A stretch of 48,873 bases of DNA, from the NCBI GenBank assembly GCA_023228995.1, contig JALOAD010000025.1, positions 1 to 48,873 of the forward strand, given 5' to 3'. This DNA is from JALOAD01 sp023228995 [NCBI: Candidatus Muiribacterium halophilum]. GTDB lineage: Bacteria; Muiribacteriota; Muiribacteriia; Muiribacteriales. Below, piece after piece: positions 1 to 8,016 of the stretch. The first letter of the stretch is position 1; the number at the start of each line of letters is the position of its first letter. The notes below the pieces were generated by a model. It searched no databases and was not told the origin of the DNA. It saw nothing but the letters and a program-made list of their open reading frames with translations. The translations under genes were made by a program, and so were the position numbers.

Positions 1-145
1 GCCACTGAGATTCAGACGCTCTCTTTTTTGTTCGAAATCAATTCGTTTGTAAATTTAACAGTGAGCTTTAAGTGGTTTAAACTTAAACTGTTTCGTTTGG
101 TTATTCAGTTTTCAATGACCTCTTGTTACTACCTGTTTCGGTAGT
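1..145 (-). other. Probable rRNA operon leader, gene itself beyond left edge
   Basis: Read on the minus strand, this stretch follows a consensus promoter. It begins with a hairpin (ACTACC/GGTAGT at 128-145) and then carries GGTCATTGAAAACTGAATAA, which resembles the conserved TTGAAAACTGAAT block seen before 16S and in 16S-23S spacers of many low-GC bacteria. No coding frame is evident. The rRNA gene would lie left of base 1 and is not visible, so the identification rests on the promoter strength and this motif only. Confidence 0.45.
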
Positions 146-151
146 GTGATG

Positions 152-180
152 ATTTTACTGCAATCAGTTTGTGATGTCAA
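152..180 (-). promoter_or_regulatory. Strong sigma70-type promoter reading leftward
   Basis: On the minus strand the -35 is a perfect TTGACA (175-180) and the -10 is TAAAAT (152-157), with exactly 17 bases between. An A/T-tract block (about 181-210) lies just upstream, as in UP elements of stable-RNA promoters. It drives transcription out of the left edge into the rRNA-type leader. Confidence 0.7.
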
Positions 181-363
181 TTATTTTTTTTATTTTTTTT
201 AAAAAATACAATTAACCTATTGAAATTTCCTTTTATTTTACTCTCAGACTGTTTTTGAAATGCTTCAAGGTTGGTGGTAGCAATAGTGACATTAAAAGCA
301 ATTAATAATTATTAATTAAAAATTAAAAACATTTAAATCCTGCGAGATGGGTTAAAACAGTAA

Positions 364-514
364 GAGGCTGTTGAAAAACTAAAAAGAAGAAACATTGATG
401 CAGAATAGGGTCTGTGCCGATCTCAAATTTTAGCTTACATAGGTCGGCCTGACCATGCTGTCTGTTTTTAAAGTTAAGTTTTAAAAAAAGAAAACTGCAT
501 TTTTCAACAGCCTC
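364..514. mobile_element. MITE copy 1, 151 bp
   Basis: The terminal inverted repeat GAGGCTGTTGAAAAACT begins at 364 and its near-complement ending TTTTTCAACAGCCTC closes at 514. A 4-bp target duplication GTAA flanks it (360-363 and 515-518). It has no transposase frame. The interior matches the copy at 21423-21572, including the block AGGTCGGCCTGACCATGCTG. The termini look like those of DDE insertion sequences of the IS5/IS1182 kind, from memory only. Confidence 0.85.
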
Positions 515-524
515 GTAAATGATT

Positions 525-774
525 ACTTAAAAATGTGACTGCAATTTTTCTGCAAAAAATTCCTTGTGACTTCGTCACTGTAACTATAACTTTGTCATTT
601 TATTCCAAAGTTATAGTTAGCGTCAGCAAAGCCGATTAGTTAACACTACCTTTGGCAGTTAGTAAGTATAAACATTTAAATAACTAAAGTACCTGTGACA
701 ATAAAATCTGTCACGCTTCACTTCTCGCTAGACAACATAGTTGTCACTTACTATGACTATAGTCACGCTCACGG
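525..774. repeat. Hairpin array with GCTYACTA-type linkers
   Basis: A series of short palindromes separated by short linkers. They include GTGACTTCGTCAC, a long stem TATAACTTTG/CAAAGTTATA (about 590-620), ACTACC/GGCAGT-like stems, GTGACA/TGTCAC (695-714), GACAACATAGTTGTC (731-745) and TGACTATAGTCA (754-765). Linkers include TAGTTAAC, TAGTAAGT, GCTTCACT, ACTTACTA (746-753) and GCTCACGG. This is the same architecture as the arrays at 6358, 20788 and 46206. No gene is visible between 185 and 850. Confidence 0.7.
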
Positions 775-849
775 CTTTTATAATCCAACATTCGAAATTC
801 AAAATTGAACATTGTTCCGATACGCTTCACATACAGCTTTTATACCGCT

Positions 850-1926
850 TCAATAAATTATATCGTATTGTTGTTTGCCTTCCTGCACCCATAAATCTGC
901 TCTATAAACTTCGGTTGAATTGAATATAACAACAATCTCAGACTTTCTTGCTGGTATAGAATAAAGTTCGTAGAATCCATGTTGATCAGTTTTTAGAGAA
1001 ACTGTGCCAACAGCAACAAGAGCGTTTGAAATAGGTTTCATATTACTTCTATTTTTCACATATCCAAATACAGAACCATATTTTTGTCTTTGTTTGAGAA
1101 TAATGTCATAATTTTGTTTACCCTTATATATTTTAACTATATCCGCATATTTTTTGTAATCTTCGTTTTCAACAAGAATTGGATATTCACCGGATGTTAT
1201 GTTTTTTAAATAATAATTACCTCTTGGATCAGTCATAATTTCTCTATCTCCAATCTTTACTTTAATACCTGAAACAGGAAGAAAATCCTCAGCACAAACA
1301 ACTGAACCATATATTTCATTATATGGAACTTTCTGCTCAAGTATTATTTTTAAATTTTTACCTGGTCTTCTTTTTTCTTGATAAAGATTATAACCTCTCG
1401 CTTGTATAATGAAATGTTCTTCTCTAATCTCATCAAGTTCTATTGCAAACTTTCCATCTTCGTCTGAATTACCAATTTTGTTTCCAAATACAACATAAGC
1501 ACTTACAATAGGATTTTGCGTAACTTTATCAATTAACATACCTGAAATAAGTTTTTTTTCTTCTTCTCTTAGCATTGAATCAAAATCTGTATTTGAATAA
1601 ACAATATCTTTTTCGAGTCTTATATTGAAAATATTAGAATTCTTCTTGAGATTTATAGTATCTCCAAAAACTTTATAACCTTCTTTTTCTACTTCAACTG
1701 ACTGTAATCCGGGAATAATATTATTTAAGCGAAATTTTCCGTTTCTATCAGTCAATGTAACTAACGGTACAGCGTAAAAATCACCTTCAGAATAATTACC
1801 TATAATTACTTTTGCATTAATTAAAGGAGTATTTGATTCATCTGATACACTTCCTGTCATATAGTCAAGAGAAGATGTATTTATTAGACAAAATAGTACA
1901 ATTACAAAAAAAAGCTTTTTAATCAT
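850..1926 (-). CDS. Secreted protein of four carboxypeptidase-regulatory-like repeats
   Basis: The predicted product is about 358 residues. The start is taken at MIKKLFFVIVLFCLINTSS because that gives a clean signal peptide; this ATG overlaps the flhF stop by 8 bases (ATGATTAA). A TTG five codons upstream is an alternative. After the signal come four tandem beta-sandwich repeats of the carboxypeptidase regulatory (PF13620-like) type, beginning near YMTGSVSDES, LISGMLIDKV, EIYGSVVCAE and SVFGYVKNRS. Each carries the usual G..TD..G.F/Y.L..I..G pattern. The domain usually binds surface or sugar ligands or serves as a spacer; the actual role is unknown. It is the last gene of the flagellar operon, coupled to flhF, so it may act at the envelope. 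Confidence 0.75.
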   Translation of the reverse strand: MIKKLFFVIVLFCLINTSSLDYMTGSVSDESNTPLINAKVIIGNYSEGDFYAVPLVTLTDRNGKFRLNNIIPGLQSVEVEKEGYKVFGDTINLKKNSNIFNIRLEKDIVYSNTDFDSMLREEEKKLISGMLIDKVTQNPIVSAYVVFGNKIGNSDEDGKFAIELDEIREEHFIIQARGYNLYQEKRRPGKNLKIILEQKVPYNEIYGSVVCAEDFLPVSGIKVKIGDREIMTDPRGNYYLKNITSGEYPILVENEDYKKYADIVKIYKGKQNYDIILKQRQKYGSVFGYVKNRSNMKPISNALVAVGTVSLKTDQHGFYELYSIPARKSEIVVIFNSTEVYRADLWVQEGKQQYDIIY

Positions 1927-3295
1927 CAAACAATCCATCAACTATTTTATAAGGAACAGCTTCTTGAATATCTCCATCAATTTTTTTGCCAAACGTCATA
2001 TATACAAAAGAATTTTTTGATTTAATAAGAAATCCAAGCATTGTTCCGTAATATTCACACATATCACACTTTGTAAAAATCACACCTTTTATACATACAT
2101 CAGAAAAATTATCATTTATTTGCATAAGGTCTTTATATTTAGATTCAGCAGATAAAACAAGATATTTTTCAATATCCACATCTTTATCAATATATTCTTT
2201 AATTTCCAGAACATTTGATAAATCCCTAAAGTTTTTACCTGAAGTATCAATAAGAATAATATCGTAATTATCATCATTTATCTCTTTTATATAACTTTCT
2301 TTATCATAAACAGGTACAAAATCAATTTCCATTTCACAACATATATCTTCAAGCTGTTTTATACCACCATATTTAAAACAATCTATTGTAATAATCTTTA
2401 CACTTTTTTTATTTTCATATTTGAAAAAATAGCCAAGTTTAGCTATAGTTGTTGTTTTCCCAATACCAGTAGGACCAATAAGGGAAATTTTTTTCTTTCC
2501 ATCAGTTGAAATGCCTGACCTTGTATAAATATGATCAATTAAAAACTCTTTTAACTTTTTAACATAAAGTTCTTCGTTTTCCATTTCTACCCTATTAAGG
2601 TACTTTTCGTGCTTTTCCATAATTTTATGTAAAAGCAAACACGGGAAATCTTCATTTTGAAGTAAATTAAAATATTTTTTATAAAAACAACCTTCGTTTG
2701 ATTCTTTTTCATTACGCTCTTTTTCATCAATCTTAATATTTTCGAGAGTTTTTTTTATTTTTAGTATTTCATCAGAAAGATTATCTATTGCTTTATTTGA
2801 TGTTGTATTTTTCTTTTTATTAGGAATAATTGCATTGTTGAAATTTACATAATTGTTTTTTTCTCTAGCTATAGGATTTATAGTGGGATTGGAGAATAAT
2901 TTTTTTAATAATTCAGTATCTTCATCATTCTGATTATATTTTGTGGAATTTTTCTTTTTAGTCATATCTGAAATAAAATCTTTCATATTTTGTAATTCTT
3001 TACTTTCACGCTCTTTGCTCTGAGAATTATCTGATAAATCATGCATTGTATTTAATGCAGTTTTTTTGACTTCTTCTTTACGATTTTTTTCTCTAAGCCT
3101 TTTTCTTACATTTTCAGTTTTAGGCGACTGAATTACCAATTTAATACCTGGTTTTGTGAAAAAACCTAATATACCACCTATTTCAGTGGATTCTTTTTTT
3201 ATAATATCAAAATCATCGCCAAATTCAATTTTAGCATCTAAAATTGCTCTTGCCTCATTTTGTGCGATAAATTCCTTTCTAACAGATTTTTTCAT
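1919..3295 (-). CDS. flhF: Flagellar biosynthesis GTPase FlhF
   Basis: FlhF is an SRP-family GTPase that sets the place and number of flagella. The N-terminal FlhF domain (about 1-57, with GGILGFFTKPGIKLVIQ) is followed by a long, charged, low-complexity linker and then a SRP-type G domain. The P-loop GPTGIGKTTT lies near residue 273, the DTSG box in IILIDTSGKN, and the TKCD base-recognition motif near the C-terminus. The start ATG follows GGAGAGGGG by about 11 bases. It lies downstream of flhG, the reverse of the usual flhF-flhG order. The TKxD motif has Cys at the third position, which is tolerated in the family. Confidence 0.93.
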   Translation of the reverse strand: MKKSVRKEFIAQNEARAILDAKIEFGDDFDIIKKESTEIGGILGFFTKPGIKLVIQSPKTENVRKRLREKNRKEEVKKTALNTMHDLSDNSQSKERESKELQNMKDFISDMTKKKNSTKYNQNDEDTELLKKLFSNPTINPIAREKNNYVNFNNAIIPNKKKNTTSNKAIDNLSDEILKIKKTLENIKIDEKERNEKESNEGCFYKKYFNLLQNEDFPCLLLHKIMEKHEKYLNRVEMENEELYVKKLKEFLIDHIYTRSGISTDGKKKISLIGPTGIGKTTTIAKLGYFFKYENKKSVKIITIDCFKYGGIKQLEDICCEMEIDFVPVYDKESYIKEINDDNYDIILIDTSGKNFRDLSNVLEIKEYIDKDVDIEKYLVLSAESKYKDLMQINDNFSDVCIKGVIFTKCDMCEYYGTMLGFLIKSKNSFVYMTFGKKIDGDIQEAVPYKIVDGLFDD

Positions 3296-3331
3296 TAGAA
3301 AAAAAACCCCTCTCCAACCTTTTCATTTTTA

Positions 3332-4153
3332 TTATTTAATAAAATCATTATATAGAAGACCGATTACTTTTTCAATATAAAATCTTGCTTGGCTATCTTT
3401 ATCAAAAAACACAGGCTTGCGTTTAAATAATGCATACTGATATTCTTTGTCTTCCGGAATAAAACCTAAATAAGTTAAAGATTTACCAAGACTTTTTTCT
3501 GAAACTCTATTCATTCTTGAAAAAATATCAAGAGCTTCCTCTTCATCATAAGCACGATTAATAAGAACAAGTATATTATTATAACCTCTTGCAAACATTG
3601 TCTTTATTGCACCATAAGCATCAACAAAAGAAGTTGGTTCTGGAGTTGCTATAATAATAGTAAAATCAGATCTTTTTAAAAAAAAAGTTGTATTACTTGA
3701 AATTCCAGCACCAGTATCAACAAACAAAACATCAGTATGTAGATTTGATTTTATACTATTCCATATAAAATTTTTTTCAGTATCACCCAAATCCGCAAGC
3801 TCTGATATACCTGAACCGGCTGAAATAAAGTCAATATCAAAATATCTGTTTACTATACTTTTGAAATCCACTTTTTTGGTCAAAAAATCAATTAGAGTAT
3901 TCTTCAAGCTAAGTCCCATGATTATATCTCCGTCCCCAAGACCAAGATCGACATCAAGCAAAGTTGTTTTTATATTTAAAGCAGAAAGTGCAAGAGAAAA
4001 ATTTACCGCAAGAGTAGTTTTGCCAACTCCGCCTTTTCCAGAAGCAATTGATATTATCTTTTTAATCTTATTTTCAGGTTTTACAATAATATTATCTTTT
4101 TCCACTAATTGCTGTGTTTCAGCAATTAAATTCTTTATATAATTATCATTCAT
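3332..4153 (-). CDS. flhG: MinD-like ATPase FlhG (YlxH)
   Basis: This ParA/MinD-family ATPase, partner and GTPase activator of FlhF, controls flagellar number. The deviant Walker A SGKGGVGKTT is near residue 34, followed by LLDVDLGLGDGDIIMGL and the VDTGAGIS switch region. Length (273 aa) is normal. An FlhG activation helix (DQAxxLR) is not clear at the N-terminus, which instead reads NYIKNLIAETQQLVEK. It sits 12 bases after flhA and 36 bases before flhF in one transcription unit. Confidence 0.9.
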   Translation of the reverse strand: MNDNYIKNLIAETQQLVEKDNIIVKPENKIKKIISIASGKGGVGKTTLAVNFSLALSALNIKTTLLDVDLGLGDGDIIMGLSLKNTLIDFLTKKVDFKSIVNRYFDIDFISAGSGISELADLGDTEKNFIWNSIKSNLHTDVLFVDTGAGISSNTTFFLKRSDFTIIIATPEPTSFVDAYGAIKTMFARGYNNILVLINRAYDEEEALDIFSRMNRVSEKSLGKSLTYLGFIPEDKEYQYALFKRKPVFFDKDSQARFYIEKVIGLLYNDFIK

Positions 4154-4165
4154 TTAATTCACCAA

Positions 4166-6271
4166 TCATTTTATAATACCACAAGCTCTAACCTTTAAAT
4201 TACCAGGTATTTCATTATAAGAAAGAACTGCAAGTCTTGCAAAAGCAGGTTCTCTGTCAAACCATCTTTTTAAATAAATTCTAAGCTCAGGACTAGATAA
4301 AATAACAAAATTCATAACTTCTTTAGCAACTTTTGTAACTTCATCTGCAATAGAATTTCTAAATTTTTCAGCTTCCTGAGGCGATAAAACTAAAAATCCT
4401 TGACCCGAAACAGTTCTTGTAATTTTTCCTGAAAGATTTTTTTCAAGGCTAGGATCAATATTAATAACATTAAGAAGATTTTCATTTTTATCAATATATA
4501 TTTCAACAATCTGTCTTGCAAGCGATGCTCTAACATGCTCTGTAAGATTATCTATATTTTCAATACCATAATTTTTAGCTTCGATAAGAGTTTCAAATAT
4601 AGTAACAAGATTTCTAATAGATACACCTTCCTTAAGCAGATTCTGCAATATTTTTTGAACTTCTGAAAGTGGAAGTTTAGCCGGTATAAGCTCTTCAACA
4701 AGAGATTTATAATCATTTTTAATATAATCTACAAGAAGTTCTAATTCTTCTCTTCCAAGAAGCTCATGTGAGTATTGTGATACAATTTCCTTTATATGAG
4801 TAATAACCGTAGTAGCTGCATCAACAACAATAAAACCAGCATTTTCAGCCGTTTCTTTTTGAATCTCATCAATCCAAAAAGCTTGCATTCCATAAATTGG
4901 ATCAATTGTTTCTTGACCTTCTATTTCTTCAGATGCAAAACCAGTGTTCATAGCAAAATATTTATCAACAAAAACTTCACCTCTTGATATTTCCATTCCT
5001 TTAAGTTTTATTACATAATTATTTGGCGAAAGCTGAATATTATCTCTTATCCTAACTTTTGGTAGCATAAGACCAAGCTCTAAAGCAACTTCTCTTCTAA
5101 GCATTGTAATTCTATCTTTAAGATCTCCACCCTGACTTGCATCAACAAGAGGAATAAGTCCAATACCAATTTCAAGTTCTAATTTATCAACATGAAGAAT
5201 AGAATCAAGAACTGATTCAGCAGTTTTTTCGCCCTCTGAACCTCCGTCACCACTACCATCGGCACCTTTATTTTTTTCAGTTTCGTCTTCAATTGGATTA
5301 TTAGCAGCATATAGACGAACATAACCAAGTCCACCAAAAACAATTGCAAGAAACCAAAATCCAAATTTCGGCATACCAGGAATAAAAGAAAGAAAAAGCA
5401 TTACAGAAGAACCTATTACAAGTGGCTGCCAATAGGTTGTAAACTGTCTTATAAGTTCATTTCCTAAATCACCTTTTGATGCAGAACGAGAAACAATAAT
5501 ACCAGCTCCAACCGATATAAGAAGCGAAGGCAATTGAGAGGCAATTCCGTCCCCAATTGTAAATAGGGAATATACTTTCATTGCTCCTGCAATGTCTTCA
5601 CCATGCATAAAAACACCAATTAAAATACCACCAACTATATTTATACCAGTAATAATAAGTCCAGCCATAGCATCACCTTGAACAAATTTACTAGCACCAT
5701 CCATAGAACCATAAAAATCAGCTTCTCTTCTTATTTCTTCTCTTCTTTCTTTAGCCTCAACATCAGTAAGTAAACCGTTTTGTAGATCATTATCAACAGC
5801 CATCTGTTTACCTGGCATAGCATCCAAAGTAAATCTTGCTGCAACTTCTGCAATTCTACCTGAACCTTTTGTTATTATCATGAGCTGAACAATAAGAAGT
5901 ATAATAAATATTACAAATCCAACAATATAATTACCACCAACAACAAAATCACCGAAGGTTTTAACGAATTTACCATCAAATCTAGCACCCTGTAACAAAA
6001 TAAGTCTAGTGGATGATATATTTAATGACAAACGAAACAATGTAGTTACAAGCAAAAGTGTTGGAAATACAGAAAAATCTATTATTCTTTCAATAAACAT
6101 TGTCATTATAAGAATCATAAGAGATATAAAAAGATTAACACCCATAAGAAAATCAAGTAAAGCAGTTGGTATAGGAATAATCATAATTACAATAAGAGCA
6201 ATTATTCCAATAATTGGAAATAATTCCGATCTGTCAATTATAAATTGCACCCATTTGGTGAATTGTTCCAA
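4166..6271 (-). CDS. flhA: Flagellar export gate protein FlhA
   Basis: FlhA forms the nonameric ring of the flagellar type III export gate. The 701-residue protein has the usual plan: an N-terminal membrane half with about eight transmembrane segments, the conserved cytoplasmic FHIPEP loop region (KGSGRIAEVAARFTLDAMPG, about 130-180), and a cytoplasmic domain from about residue 370 that docks chaperone-substrate pairs. The likely start is TTG (6271), reading MEQFTKWVQF, with GAGAGGG just upstream; no better ATG exists. It is separated from flhB by a 440-base gap filled with hairpin repeats, and it is followed closely by flhG. Confidence 0.95.
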   Translation of the reverse strand: MEQFTKWVQFIIDRSELFPIIGIIALIVIMIIPIPTALLDFLMGVNLFISLMILIMTMFIERIIDFSVFPTLLLVTTLFRLSLNISSTRLILLQGARFDGKFVKTFGDFVVGGNYIVGFVIFIILLIVQLMIITKGSGRIAEVAARFTLDAMPGKQMAVDNDLQNGLLTDVEAKERREEIRREADFYGSMDGASKFVQGDAMAGLIITGINIVGGILIGVFMHGEDIAGAMKVYSLFTIGDGIASQLPSLLISVGAGIIVSRSASKGDLGNELIRQFTTYWQPLVIGSSVMLFLSFIPGMPKFGFWFLAIVFGGLGYVRLYAANNPIEDETEKNKGADGSGDGGSEGEKTAESVLDSILHVDKLELEIGIGLIPLVDASQGGDLKDRITMLRREVALELGLMLPKVRIRDNIQLSPNNYVIKLKGMEISRGEVFVDKYFAMNTGFASEEIEGQETIDPIYGMQAFWIDEIQKETAENAGFIVVDAATTVITHIKEIVSQYSHELLGREELELLVDYIKNDYKSLVEELIPAKLPLSEVQKILQNLLKEGVSIRNLVTIFETLIEAKNYGIENIDNLTEHVRASLARQIVEIYIDKNENLLNVINIDPSLEKNLSGKITRTVSGQGFLVLSPQEAEKFRNSIADEVTKVAKEVMNFVILSSPELRIYLKRWFDREPAFARLAVLSYNEIPGNLKVRACGIIK

Positions 6272-6357
6272 GAAGCCCTCTCAAAAAAATCTATTTTTAT
6301 CTTTTTATTATTTTAATGTTTTATCATTTTATCACAAATAAAATTAAAACTAAATAC

Positions 6358-6470
6358 AGTTAGCACAAATTTATCATTTTATGATAAATTTGCTAGTTAG
6401 CGACTACTTTGTAGCCTAGTAAGCGGTTGAAAAAGCCAACTTAGTTAGCACAGCTAAAGCTGTTAGTGCG
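6358..6470. repeat. Hairpin array, forward linker type (CTAGTTAGC)
   Basis: Four hairpins in a row: AAATTTATCAT/ATGATAAATTT (6367-6391, 11-bp stem), a GTAG/CTAC hairpin (6404-6414), GTTG/CAAC (6426-6440) and ACAGCTAAAGCTGT (6450-6463). They are joined by AGTTAGC, CTAGTTAGC, CTAGTAAGC and TTAGTTAGC. The same order of hairpins recurs at 20788-20900, 34300-34410 and, degraded, at 33240-33345. Confidence 0.8.
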
Positions 6471-6485
6471 TTAAAAACAAAAACA

Positions 6486-6547
6486 GATCCCGGCTCAGAA
6501 TCATACCGGGATGACAAAACTCTCAAAATCATGCAGGGATGACAAAA
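6486..6547. repeat. REP-like palindrome, one good and one degenerate copy
   Basis: ATCCCGG (6487-6493) pairs with CCGGGAT (6506-6512) around GCTCAGAATCATA, followed by GACA. A degraded copy (ATGCAGGGATGACA) follows. The same unit occurs at 34499-34529 and three times in 45915-46120. Confidence 0.8.
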
Positions 6548-6588
6548 ATAAAGAAAGTTAGATAGTTTAATGGGTTGAGGGTTAAAAA

Positions 6589-6662
6589 CCTCACTAAAAC
6601 TCGTTAGAGTTTGCTTACTAGGAATATTTATATTCCGCTCACTAAAAAAGCAATAGCTTTTT
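6589..6662. repeat. Hairpin array, reverse linker type (GCTTACTA/GCTCACTA)
   Basis: CTCACTA, then hairpin AAACTCGTTAGAGTTT (6597-6612), then GCTTACTA (6613-6620), then hairpin GGAATATTTATATTCC (6621-6636), then GCTCACTA (6637-6644), then hairpin AAAAAGC/GCTTTTT with AATA loop (6645-6662). The block is repeated almost exactly at 20924-20999 and with different stems at 46206-46330. A possible reading frame through 6416-6679 is made entirely of these repeats and is not annotated. Confidence 0.85.
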
Positions 6663-6711
6663 TTCACTGTTTTTCCCACTTCACCCCTTAACTATTTCGC
6701 AATTTTACTAA

Positions 6712-7851
6712 TCAAAATTTCTTATCTTTCATTTTATAAACATAAGCTAAAATTTCCGCAACAGTTGTAAAAAATTCGTCAGGTATTGGTTCACCAACTC
6801 CAACTTCTGCATAAAGACTTCTTGCAAGTGGTTTATTTTCAATAATTGGAATGTTGTTTTCTTTTGCAATTTCTTTTATTTTTAAAGCAAGTTTTAAAGC
6901 ACCTTTTGCAACAACATAAGGAGGGGAATCTCCATCAACATCATACTTCAAAGCAACTGCATAATGTATTGGATTAGTAATAACAACATCAGCCTCAGGG
7001 AGTTTTTTAAGCATATCTCCACGCATAATCTCAAACATTTTTTTTCTTTGTGCTCTTTTTACTTCTGGTTTTCCTTCAGAATCTTCTCTTTCTTTTTTTA
7101 CATCATATTTTGACATTTTAAGTTTTTTTTCATAAGTAAACCATTGATACCAGTAATCTATAATAGCAATAATAACTAGTGCTGCTAGAATTTGCCATAT
7201 TATTTTTGTAAGTATATCAACTATAACTTGAAATCCAACTATTATAGGCATTTTGATTGTATTCAGTAGAGTCATGAAATTTTTTTCAATAGTTCTAAAT
7301 GGAAAATATGTAATTACAGCTATTTTTCCAATACTTTTCAACATTTCCACAATATTTTTCATAGTAAATATCTTTTTTAGACCATTTACAGGATTAAATT
7401 TAGAAAAATCTATTTTAAAAGGTTTTGTTGTAAATATAATTCCAACTTGAAGAATATTACACAATAAAGCAGATATAAAAACAGCTCCAACAACCGGTCC
7501 AGCAGTTAATGCCAAAGCAACCAAAGCCTGAACAAATAATATTTTTAACTGGGCTGAATCTGAAAAATCAAAGTTGATATTTCTTACACAGAAAATAAAA
7601 TATTTACCTAAATTTTCAAATATAAAACCACCTGCAAAAATCAGAGCTAAAAATCCCGCAAGAAGAATTCCAACAGTGTTAACTTCCATACTTTTAAGAA
7701 CATCACCGTCTTCTCTTGCTTTACTTCTTTTTTTATCAGAACCTTTTTCTGTCTTTTGCCCAGTAGGAGAATCCTCAGCAAAATACTGAAGATCTGGTGT
7801 AATATAAAAATAATATTTTTGTTTTTTCAAATTATCACTCATACATTCCAT
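6712..7851 (-). CDS. flhB: Flagellar export switch protein FlhB
   Basis: FlhB switches the export apparatus from rod/hook to filament substrates after self-cleavage. The N-terminus carries the family signature FAEDSPTGQKTEKGSDKKR, then four transmembrane segments, then a cytoplasmic domain. The autocleavage site reads NPIH (codons 6964-6975) where the family has NPTH. Asn, Pro and His are kept, so cleavage is still plausible. The start is uncertain: ATG at 7851 (MECMSDNL) or ATG at 7842 (MSDNL), with TTTTGGAG just upstream. It is preceded by a repeat-filled gap of about 150 bases after fliR. Confidence 0.94.
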   Translation of the reverse strand: MECMSDNLKKQKYYFYITPDLQYFAEDSPTGQKTEKGSDKKRSKAREDGDVLKSMEVNTVGILLAGFLALIFAGGFIFENLGKYFIFCVRNINFDFSDSAQLKILFVQALVALALTAGPVVGAVFISALLCNILQVGIIFTTKPFKIDFSKFNPVNGLKKIFTMKNIVEMLKSIGKIAVITYFPFRTIEKNFMTLLNTIKMPIIVGFQVIVDILTKIIWQILAALVIIAIIDYWYQWFTYEKKLKMSKYDVKKEREDSEGKPEVKRAQRKKMFEIMRGDMLKKLPEADVVITNPIHYAVALKYDVDGDSPPYVVAKGALKLALKIKEIAKENNIPIIENKPLARSLYAEVGVGEPIPDEFFTTVAEILAYVYKMKDKKF

Positions 7852-7864
7852 AATCTCCAAAATC

Positions 7865-8016
7865 CTTAAAATCTGCGAAATGGTGAATCAAAATGTTCAA
7901 AAAACATTTTTTTGCGAAATAGATTTAAAGCTTTTCCTATCTCACTATTTCACTACTAACTCTTTCGCTAATTTTTAATTCTTAATTTTTAATTCTTAAT
8001 TAATGCTCGCTGAGCA
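7865..8016. repeat. Composite intergenic repeat between fliR and flhB
   Basis: Contains the block AAAATCTGCGAAATGGTGAA followed by an AAAATG/CATTTT hairpin, also present at 9908-9965. After it come TTCACTA-type short tandem repeats and an AATTTTTAATTCTTAATT tract, and a hairpin AATGCTC/GAGCATT (about 8002-8016) that touches the fliR stop. None of this is coding. It lies inside the flagellar operon. Confidence 0.65.

Noticed and set aside
6358-6470. Hairpin arrays as integron attC sites because linkers contain GTTAGC
   Set aside because: The linker does not fit the GTTRRRY core, there are no cassette genes between copies and no integrase is in view.
6416-6679. An 87-residue open frame on the minus strand between flhA and flhB
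   Set aside because: It is made entirely of hairpin repeats and a REP palindrome and has no plausible protein character.
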